Origin: Alitta virens
Taxonomy: Eukaryota > Annelida > Polychaeta > Phyllodocida > Nereididae
NCBI GenBank assembly: GCA_932294295.1
Contig: OW028574.1
Span: 26,048,145-26,112,144, forward strand
Reading direction: 5' to 3'
Length of the DNA: 64,000 bases
Part shown: positions 52,901-63,060 of the stretch, piece after piece
Layout: the number at the start of each line of letters is the position of its first letter
Position numbering within the stretch: position 1 is the first letter of the stretch
Notes under the pieces: model-generated
The model's database searches: none
What the model was told of the DNA's origin: nothing
What the model saw: only the letters and a program-made list of their open reading frames with translations
Made by a program: the position numbers and the translations under genes

Positions 52901-55900
52901 TTAATGTTGTTAACTGTTAATGTTGTTAACTGTTAATGTTGTTAACTGTTAATGTTGCCAGCTTAATGTTGTTGACAGCTCAATGTTGACAGCTTAATGT
53001 TGTTGACAGCTTAATGTTGTTGATAGCTTAATGTTGTTGATAGCTTAATGTTGACAGCTTAATGTTGTTAACTGTTAATGTTGTTAACTGTTAATGTTGT
53101 TAACTGTTAATATTGTAAACTGTTAATGTTGTTAACTGTTAATGTTGTTAACTGTTAATGTTGTTAACTGTTAATGTTGTTAACTGTTAATGTTGCCAGC
53201 TTAATGTTGTTACCAGCTTAATGTTGTTGACAGCTTAATGTTGACATCCTAATGTTGTTGACGGTTAATTTTGACAACTTAATTTTCACAACTTAATGTT
53301 GACAGCTTAATGTTGACAGCTTAATGTTGTTGACAGCTTAATGTTGTTGATAGCTTAATGTTGTTGATAGCTTAATGTTGACAGCTTAATGTTGACAGCT
53401 TAATGTTGACAGCTTAATGTTGTTGACAGCTTAATGTTGACAGCTTAATGTTGACAGCTTAATGTTGACAGCTTAATGTTGACAGCTTATTGTTGACAGC
53501 TTAATGTTGACAGCTTAATGTTGACAGCTTAATGTTGACAGCCTAATGTTGACAGCCTAAGGTTGACAGCTTAAGGTTGACAGCTTAATGTTGACAGCTT
53601 AATGTTGACAACTTATTGTTGACAGCTTAATGTTGACAGCTTAATGTTGACAGCCTAATGTTGACAGGCTAATGTTGACAGCTTAATGTTGACAGCTTAA
53701 TGTTGACAGCTTATTGTTGACAGCTTATTGTTGACAGCTTAATGTTGACAGCTTAGTGTTGACAGCCTAATGTTGACAGCCTAATGTTGACAGCTTAATG
53801 TTGACAGCTTAATGTTGACAGCTTAATGTTGACAGCTTAATGTTGACAGCTTAATGTTGACAGCCTATTGTTGACAGCTTAATGTTGTTGAAAGCTTAAT
53901 GTTGACAGCTTAATGTTGACAGCTTAATGTTGACAGCTTAATGTTGTTAACTGTTAATGTTGTTAACTGTTAATGTTGTTAACTGTTAATGTTGTTAACT
54001 GTTAATGTTGTAAACTGTTAATGTTGTTAACTGTTAATGTTGTTAACTGTTAATGTTGTTAACTGTTAATGTTGCCAGCTTAATGTTGTTGCCAGCTTAA
54101 TGTTGTTGACAGCTTAATGTTGACAGCCTAATGTTGTTGACGGTTAATTTTGACAACTTAATTTTCACAACTTAATGTTGACAGCTCAATGTTGACAGCT
54201 TAATGTTGTTGACAGCTTAATGTTGTTGATAGCTTAATGTTGTTGACAGCTTAATGTTGACAGCTTAATGTTGTTGACAGCTTAATGTTGTTGACAGCTT
54301 AATGTTGACAGCTTAATGTTGACAGCTTAATGTTGACAGCTTAATGTTGACAGCTTAATGTTGACAGCCTAATGTTGACAGCCTAAAGTTGACAGCTTAA
54401 TGTTGACAGCTTAATGTTGACAGCTTAATGTTGACAACTTATTGTTGACAGCTTAATGTTGACAGCTTATTGTTGACAGCTTAATGTTGACAGCTTAATG
54501 TTGACAGCTTAATGTTGTTAACTGTTAATGTTGTTAACTGTTAATGTTGTTAACTGTTAATGTTGTTAACTGTTAATGTTGTTAACTGTTAATGTTGTTA
54601 ACTGTTAATGTTGTTAACTGTTAATGTTGTAAACTGTTAATGTTGTTAACTGTTAATGTTGTTAACTGTTAATGTTGTTAACTGTTAATGTTGTTAACTG
54701 TTAATGTTGTTAACTGTTAATGTTGTTAACTGTTAATGTTGTAAACTGTTAATGTTGTAAACTGTTAATGTTGTTAACTGTTAATGTTGTTAACTGTTAA
54801 TGTTGTTAACTGTTAATGTTGCCAGCTTAATGTTGTTGCCAGCTTAATGTTGTTGACAGCTTAATGTTGACAGCCTAATGTTGTTGACGGTTAATTTTGA
54901 CAACTTAATTTTCACAACTTAATGTTGACAGCTCAATGTTGACAGCTTAATGTTGTTGACAGCTTAATGTTGTTGATAGCTTAATGTTGTTGATAGCTTA
55001 ATGTTGACAGCTTAATGTTGACAGCTTAATGTTGTTGACAGCTTAATGTTGACAGCATAATGTTGACAGCTTAATGTTGACAGCTTAATGTTGACAGCTT
55101 AATGTTGACAGCTTATTGTTGACAGCTTATTGTTGACAGCTTAATGTTGACAGCTTAATGTTGACAGCTTAATGTTGTTAACTGTTAATGTTGTTAACTG
55201 TTAATGTTGTTAACTGTTAATGTTGTTAACTGTTAATGTTGTTAACTGTTAATGTTGTTAACTGTTAATGTTGCTAACTGTTAATGTTGTAAACTGTTAA
55301 TGTTGTTAACTGTTAATGTTGTTAACTGTTAATGTTGTTAACTGTTAATGTTGCCAGCTTAATGTTGTTGCCAGCTTAATGTTGTTGACAGCTTAATGTT
55401 GACAGCCTAATGTTGTTGACGGTTAATTTTGACAACTTAATTTTGACAACTTAATTTTCACAACTTAATGTTGACAGCTTAATGTTGACAGCTTAATGTT
55501 GACAGCTTAATGTTGTTGACAGCTTAATGTTGACAGCTTAATGTTGACAGCTTAATGTTGACAGCTTAATGTTGACAGCTTATTGTTGACAGCTTAATGT
55601 TGACAGCTTAATGTTGACAGCTTAATGTTGACAGCCTAATGTTGACAGCCTAAGGTTGACAGCTTAATGTTGACAGCTTAATGTTGACAGCTTAATGTTG
55701 ACAACTTATTGTTGACAGCTTAATGTTGACAGCTTAATGTTGACAGCCTAATGTTGACAGGCTAATGTTGACAGCTTAATGTTGACAGCTTAATGTTGAC
55801 AGCTTATTGTTGACAGCTTATTGTTGACTGCTTAATGTTGACAGCTTAGTGTTGACAGCCTAATGTTGACAGCCTAATGTTGACAGCTTAATGTTGACAG

Positions 55901-56317
55901 CTTAATGTTGACAGCTTAATGTTGACAGCTTAATGTTGACAGCTTAATGTTGACAGCCTATTGTTGACAGCTTAATGTTGTTGAAAGCTTAATGTTGACA
56001 GCTTAATGTTGTTAACTGTTAATGTTGTTAACTGTTAATGTTGTTAACTGTTAATGTTGTTAACTGTTAATGTTGTAAACTGTTAATGTTGTTACCTGTT
56101 AATGTTGTTAACTGTTAATGTTGTTAACTGTTAATGTTGTTAACTGTTAATGTTGTTAACTGTTAATGTTGTAAACTGTTAATGTTGTTAACTGTTAATG
56201 TTGTTAACTGTTAATGCTGTTAACTGTTAATGCTGTTAACTGTTAATGTTGCCAGCTTAATGTTGTTGCCAGCTTAATGTTGTTGACAGCTTAATGTTGA
56301 CAGCCTAATGTTGTTGA
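49915..56317 (+). repeat. Eight-block super-repeat, copy III (6,403 bp)
   Basis: Blocks of 753, 817, 979, 798, 879, 747, 532 and 898 bp (CG 49915, 50668, 51485, 52464, 53262, 54141, 54888, 55420, next 56318). The 16-mer runs are 15; 12+8; 16; 11+8; 8; 19; 11; 15. Against copy II, block 2 is 14 bp longer (one extra 14-mer) and block 3 is 16 bp longer (one extra 16-mer). TTAATCTTG at 51111 and TTGGCAGC at 52041 are shared only with copy II; the double CCTAAGG/TTAAGG variant is at 53556. Confidence 0.88.
54514..54817 (+). repeat. 16-bp monomer run, 19 copies
   Basis: Nineteen 16-mers in block 6 of copy III, three of them GTAAAC forms (units 8, 15 and 16). The matching run in copy IV has 20 units and that in copy I has 15. 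The first seven units are uniform; the GTAAAC positions suggest a smaller multi-unit duplication inside the run. Confidence 0.88.
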
Positions 56318-59300
56318 CGGTTAATTTTGACAACTTAATTTTCACAACTTAATGTTGACAGCTCAATGTTGACAGCTTAATGTTGTTGACAGCTTAATGT
56401 TGTTGATAGCTTAATGTTGTTGATAGCTTAATGTTGACAGCTTAATGTTGACAGCTTAATGTTGTTGACAGCTTAATGTTGACAGCTTAATGTTGACAGC
56501 TTAATGTTGACAGCTTAATGTTGACAGCTTAATGTTGACAGCTTAATGTTGACAGCTTATTGTTGACAGCTTATTGTTGACAGCTTAATGTTGACAGCTT
56601 AGTGTTGACAGCCTAATGTTGACAGCCTAATGTTGACAGCTTAATGTTGACAGCTTAATGTTGACAGCTTAATGTTGACAGCTTAATGTTGACAGCTTAA
56701 TGTTGACAGCCTATTGTTGACAGCTTAATGTTGTTGAAAGCTTAATGTTGACAGCTTAATGTTGTTAACTGTTAATGTTGTTAACTGTTAATGTTGTTAA
56801 CTGTTAATGTTGTTAACTGTTAATGTTGTAAACTGTTAATGTTGTTAACTGTTAATGTTGTTAACTGTTAATGTTGTTAACTGTTAATGTTGTTAACTGT
56901 TAATGTTGTAAACTGTTAATGTTGTAAACTGTTAATGTTGTTAACTGTTAATGTTGTTAACTGTTAATGCTGTTAACTGTTAATGCTGTTAACTGTTAAT
57001 GTTGCCAGCTTAATGTTGTTGCCAGTTTAATGTTGTTGACAGCTTAATGTTGACAGCCTAATGTTGTTGACGGTTAATTTTGACAACTTAATTTTCACAA
57101 CTTAATGTTGACAGCTCAATGTTGACAGCTTAATGTTGTTGACAGCTTAATGTTGTTGATAGCATAATGTTGTTGATAGCTTAATGTTGACAGCTTAATG
57201 TTGACAGCTTAATGTTGTTGACAGCTTAATGTTGACAGCTTAATGTTGACAGCTTAATGTTGACAGCTTAATGTTGACAGCTTAATGTTGACAGCTTAAT
57301 GTTGACAGCTTATTGTTGACAGCTTATTGTTGACAGCTTAATGTTGACAGCTTAATGTTGTTAACTGTTAATGTTGTTAACTGTTAATGTTGTTAACTGT
57401 TAATGTTGTTAACTGTTAATGTTGTTAACTGTTAATATTGTAAACTGTTAATGTTGTTAACTGTTAATGTTGTTAACTGTTAATGTTGTTAACTGTTAAT
57501 GTTGTTAACTGTTAATGTTGTTAACTGTTAATGTTGTTAACTGTTAATGTTGCCAGCTTAATGTTGTTGCCAGCTTAATGTTGTTGACAGCTCAATGTTG
57601 ACAGCTTAATGTTGTTGACAGCTTAATGTTGTTGATAGCTTAATGTTGTTGATAGCTTAATGTTGACAGCTTAATGTTGTTAACTGTTAATGTTGTTAAC
57701 TGTTAATGTTGTTAACTGTTAATATTGTAAACTGTTAATGTTGTTGATAGCTTAATGTTGTTAACTGTTAATGTTGTTAACTGTTAATGTTGTTAACTGT
57801 TAATGTTGCCAGCTTAATGTTGTTACCAGCTTAATGTTGTTGACAGCTTAATGTTGACATCCTAATGTTGTTGACGGTTAATTTTGACAACTTAATTTTC
57901 ACAACTTAATGTTGACAGCTTAATGTTGACAGCTTAATGTTGTTGACAGCTTAATGTTGTTGATAGCTTAATGTTGTTGATAGCTTAATGTTGACAGCTT
58001 AATGTTGACAGCTTAATGTTGACAGCTTAATGTTGTTGACAGCTTAATGTTGACAGCTTAATGTTGACAGCTTAATGTTGACAGCTTAATGTTGACAGCT
58101 TATTGTTGACAGCTTAATGTTGACAGCTTAATGTTGACAGCTTAATGTTGACAGCCTAATGTTGACAGCCTAAGGTTGACAGCTTAATGTTGACAGCTTA
58201 ATGTTGACAGCTTAATGTTGACAACTTATTGTTGACAGCTTAATGTTGACAGCTTAATGTTGACAGCCTAATGTTGACACGCTAATGTTGACAGCTTAAT
58301 GTTGACAGCTTAATGTTGACAGCTTATTGTTGACAGCTTATTGTTGACAGCTTAATGTTGACAGCTTAGTGTTGACAGCCTAATGTTGACAGCCTAATGT
58401 TGACAGCTTAATGTTGACAGCTTAATGTTGACAGCTTAATGTTGACAGCTTAATGTTGACAGCTTAATGTTGACAGCCTATTGTTGACAGCTTAATGTTG
58501 TTGAAAGCTTAATGTTGACAGCTTAATGTTGTTAACTGTTAATGTTGTTAACTGTTAATGTTGTTAACTGTTAATGTTGTTAACTGTTAATGTTGTAAAC
58601 TGTTAATGTTGTTAACTGTTAATGTTGTTAACTGTTAATGTTGTTAACTGTTAATGTTGTTAACTGTTAATGTTGTTAACTGTTAATGTTGTAAACTGTT
58701 AATGTTGTTAACTGTTAATGTTGTTAACTGTTAATGCTGTTAATTGTTAATGCTGTTAACTGTTAATGTTGCCAGCTTAATGTTGTTGCCAGCTTAATGT
58801 TGTTGACAGCTTAATGTTGACAGCCTAATGTTGTTGACGGTTAATTTTGACAACTTAATTTTCACAACTTAATGTTGACAGCTCAATGTTGACAGCTTAA
58901 TGTTGTTGACAGCTTAATGTTGTTGATAGCTTAATGTTGTTGATAGCTTAATGTTGACAGCTTAATGTTGACAGCTTAATGTTGACAGCTTAATGTTGTT
59001 GACAGCTTAATGTTGACAGCTTAATGTTGACAGCTTAATGTTGACAGCTTAATGTTGACAGCTTAATGTTGACAGCTTATTGTTGACAGCTTATTGTTGA
59101 CAGCTTAATGTTGACAGCTTAATGTTGACAGCTTAATGTTGTTAACTGTTAATGTTGTTAACTGTTAATGTTGTTAACTGTTAATGTTGTTAACTGTTAA
59201 TGTTGTTAACTGTTAATATTGTAAACTGTTAATGTTGTTAACTGTTAATGTTGTTAACTGTTAATGTTGTTAACTGTTAATGTTGTTAACTGTTAATGTT

Positions 59301-60024
59301 GTTAACTGTTAATGTTGCCAGCTTAATGTTGTTGACAGCTCAATGTTGACAGCTTAATGTTGTTGACAGCTTAATGTTGTTGATAGCTTAATGTTGTTGA
59401 TAGCTTAATGTTGACAGCTTAATGTTGTTAACTGTTAATGTTGTTAACTGTTAATGTTGTTAACTGTTAATATTGTAAACTGTTAATGTTGTTAACTGTT
59501 AATGTTGTTAACTGTTAATGTTGTTAACTGTTAATGTTGTTAACTGTTAATGTTGCCAGCTTAATGTTGTTACCAGCTTAATGTTGTTGACAGCTTAATG
59601 TTGACATCCTAATGTTGTTGACGGTTAATTTTGACAACTTAATTTTCACAACTTAATGTTGACAGCTTAATGTTGACAGCTTAATGTTGTTGACAGCTTA
59701 ATGTTGTTGATAGCTTAATGTTGTTGATAGCTTAATGTTGACAGCTTAATGTTGACAGCTTAATGTTGACAGCTTAATGTTGTTGACAGCTTAATGTTGA
59801 CAGCTTAATGTTGACAGCTTAATGTTGACAGCTTAATGTTGACAGCTTATTGTTGACAGCTTAATGTTGACAGCTTAATGTTGACAGCTTAATGTTGACA
59901 GCCTAATGTTGACAGCCTAAGGTTGACAGCTTAAGGTTGACAGCTTAATGTTGACAGCTTAATGTTGACAACTTATTGTTGACAGCTTAATGTTGACAGC
60001 TTAATGTTGACAGCCTAATGTTGA

Positions 60025-61676
60025 CAGGCTAATGTTGACAGCTTAATGTTGACAGCTTAATGTTGACAGCTTATTGTTGACAGCTTATTGTTGACAGCTT
60101 AATGTTGACAGCTTAGTGTTGACAGCCTAATGTTGACAGCCTAATGTTGACAGCTTAATGTTGACAGCTTAATGTTGACAGCTTAATGTTGACAGCTTAA
60201 TGTTGACAGCTTAATGTTGACAGCCTATTGTTGACAGCTTAATGTTGTTGAAAGCTTAATGTTGACAGCTTAATGTTGACAGCTTAATGTTGACAGCTTA
60301 ATGTTGTTAACTGTTAATGTTGTTAACTGTTAATGTTGTTAACTGTTAATGTTGTTAACTGTTAATGTTGTAAACTGTTAATGTTGTTAACTGTTAATGT
60401 TGTTAACTGTTAATGTTGTTAACTGTTAATGTTGCCAGCTTAATGTTGTTGCCAGCTTAATGTTGTTGACAGCTTAATGTTGACAGCCTAATGTTGTTGA
60501 CGGTTAATTTTGACAACTTAATTTTCACAACTTAATGTTGACAGCTCAATGTTGACAGCTTAATGTTGTTGACAGCTTAATGTTGTTGATGGCTTAATGT
60601 TGTTGACAGCTTAATGTTGACAGCTTAATGTTGTTGACAGCTTAATGTTGTTGACAGCTTAATGTTGACAGCTTAATGTTGACAGCTTAATGTTGACAGC
60701 TTAATGTTGACAGCTTAATGTTGACAGCCTAATGTTGACAGCCTAAAGTTGACAGCTTAATGTTGACAGCTTAATGTTGACAGCTTAATGTTGACAACTT
60801 ATTGTTGACAGCTTAATGTTGACAGCTTATTGTTGACAGCTTAATGTTGACAGGCTAATGTTGACAGCTTAATGTTGACAGCTTAATGTTGACAGCTTAT
60901 TGTTGACAGCTTATTGTTGACAGCTTAATGTTGACAGCTTAGTGTTGACAGCCTAATGTTGACAGCCTAATGTTGACAGCTTAATGTTGACAGCTTAATG
61001 TTGACAGCTTAATGTTGACAGCTTAATGTTGACAGCTTAATGTTGACAGCCTATTGTTGACAGCTTAATGTTGTTGAAAGCTTAATGTTGACAGCTTAAT
61101 GTTGACAGCTTAATGTTGACAGCTTAATGTTGTTAACTGTTAATGTTGTTAACTGTTAATGTTGTTAACTGTTAATGTTGTTAACTGTTAATGTTGTAAA
61201 CTGTTAATGTTGTTAACTGTTAATGTTGTTAACTGTTAATGTTGTTAACTGTTAATGTTGCCAGCTTAATGTTGTTGCCAGCTTAATGTTGTTGACAGCT
61301 TAATGTTGACAGCCTAATGTTGTTGACGGTTAATTTTGACAACTTAATTTTCACAACTTAATGTTGACAGCTCAATGTTGACAGCTTAATGTTGTTGACA
61401 GCTTAATGTTGTTGATGGCTTAATGTTGTTGACAGCTTAATGTTGACAGCTTAATGTTGTTGACAGCTTAATGTTGTTGACAGCTTAATGTTGACAGCTT
61501 AATGTTGACAGCTTAATGTTGACAGCTTAATGTTGACAGCTTAATGTTGACAGCCTAATGTTGACAGCCTAAAGTTGACAGCTTAATGTTGACAGCTTAA
61601 TGTTGACAGCTTAATGTTGACAACTTATTGTTGACAGCTTAATGTTGACAGCTTATTGTTGACAGCTTAATGTTGA
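60025..61676 (+). repeat. 826-bp tandem duplication
   Basis: Three markers repeat at exactly 826 bp: CAGGCT (60025 and 60851), the CpG marker (60501 and 61327) and the private variant GTTGATGGCTTAATG (GGCT at 60591 and 61417), which I saw nowhere else in the window. Copies are therefore about 60,025-60,850 and 60,851-61,676. Each spans the end of block 5 and the beginning of block 6. I noticed no difference between the two copies, so this looks like one of the youngest events in the window. Confidence 0.9.
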
Positions 61677-61699
61677 CAGCTTAATGTTGACAGCTTAAT

Positions 61700-62019
61700 G
61701 TTGTTAACTGTTAATGTTGTTAACTGTTAATGTTGTTAACTGTTAATGTTGTTAACTGTTAATGTTGTTAACTGTTAATGTTGTTAACTGTTAATGTTGT
61801 TAACTGTTAATGTTGTAAACTGTTAATGTTGTAAACTGTTAATGTTGTTAACTGTTAATGTTGTTAACTGTTAATGTTGTTAACTGTTAATGTTGTTAAC
61901 TGTTAATGTTGTTAACTGTTAATGTTGTTAACTGTTAATGTTGTAAACTGTTAATGTTGTAAACTGTTAATGTTGTTAACTGTTAATGTTGTTAACTGTT
62001 AATGTTGTTAACTGTTAAT
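61700..62019 (+). repeat. Longest 16-bp monomer run, 20 copies
   Basis: Twenty 16-mers (320 bp) following 14-mers and ending in GCC monomers. Units 8, 9, 16 and 17 are GTAAAC forms, so the run looks like an eight-unit period (units 8-9 and 16-17). The run has 19 copies in the matching block of copy III, which accounts for the 16-bp difference in block length (763 against 747 bp). Confidence 0.9.
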
Positions 62020-62605
62020 GTTGCCAGCTTAATGTTGTTGCCAGCTTAATGTTGTTGACAGCTTAATGTTGACAGCCTAATGTTGTTGACGGTTAATTTT
62101 GACAACTTAATTTTCACAACTTAATGTTGACAGCTCAATGTTGACAGCTTAATGTTGTTGACAGCTTAATGTTGTTGATAGCTTAATGTTGTTGATAGCT
62201 TAATGTTGACAGCTTAATGTTGACAGCTTAATGTTGTTGACAGCTTAATGTTGACAGCATAATGTTGACAGCTTAATGTTGACAGCTTAATGTTGACAGC
62301 TTAATGTTGACAGCTTATTGTTGACAGCTTATTGTTGACAGCTTAATGTTGACAGCTTAATGTTGACAGCTTAATGTTGTTAACTGTTAATGTTGTTAAC
62401 TGTTAATGTTGTTAACTGTTAATGTTGTTAACTGTTAATGTTGTTAACTGTTAATGTTGCTAACTGTTAATGTTGTAAACTGTTAATGTTGTTAACTGTT
62501 AATGTTGTTAACTGTTAATGTTGTTAACTGTTAATGTTGCCAGCTTAATGTTGTTGCCAGCTTAATGTTGTTGACAGCTTAATGTTGACAGCCTAATGTT
62601 GTTGA

Positions 62606-63060
62606 CGGTTAATTTTGACAACTTAATTTTCACAACTTAATGTTGACAGCTCAATGTTGACAGCTTAATGTTGTTGACAGCTTAATGTTGTTGATAGCTT
62701 AATGTTGTTGATAGCTTAATGTTGACAGCTTAATGTTGACAGCTTAATGTTGACAGCTTAATGTTGACAGCTTAATGTTGACAGCTTAATGTTGACAGCT
62801 TATTGTTGACAGCTTATTGTTGACAGCTTAATGTTGACAGCTTAATGTTGACAGCTTAATGTTGACAGCCTAATGTTGACAGCCTAATGTTGACAGCTTA
62901 TTGTTGACAGCTTATTGTTGACAGCTTAATGTTGACAGCTTAATGTTGACAGCTTAATGTTGACAGCTTAATGTTGACAGCTTAATGTTGACAGCTTAAT
63001 GTTGTTAACTGTTAATGTTGTTAACTGTTAATGTTGTAAACTGTTAATGTTGCCAGCTTA
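62606..63060 (+). repeat. Transition from super-repeat to older satellite style
   Basis: The last A-type marker (CG 62606) is followed by a CTCAATG unit and GATAGC 17-mers as in the super-repeat. Then come TTATTG pairs and CCTAATG units twice, and only a three-copy 16-mer run (63001-63048) with TAAACTG, followed by GCCAGCTTATTG. That last arrangement is the one seen at 2.0-2.2, 3.9 and 7.2 kb and not in the super-repeat. The edge of the super-repeat domain therefore lies at about 62.75-63.0 kb. Confidence 0.75.

Larger units (their letters stand above)
56318..62605 (+). repeat. Super-repeat copy IV, block 5/6 region duplicated
   Basis: Blocks of 753, 804, 963, 784, 879, 826, 763 and 516 bp (CG 56318, 57071, 57875, 58838, 59622, 60501, 61327, 62090, next 62606). 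The 16-mer runs are 15; 12+8; 15; 11+8; 8; 8; 20; 10. Block 2 is 804 instead of 803 bp because one 16-mer near 57740 is replaced by a 17-mer GATAGC unit. The 826-bp block is an extra one. The next two match blocks 6 and 7 of copy III, 16 bp longer and 16 bp shorter. No recognisable block 8 follows. Confidence 0.86.
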
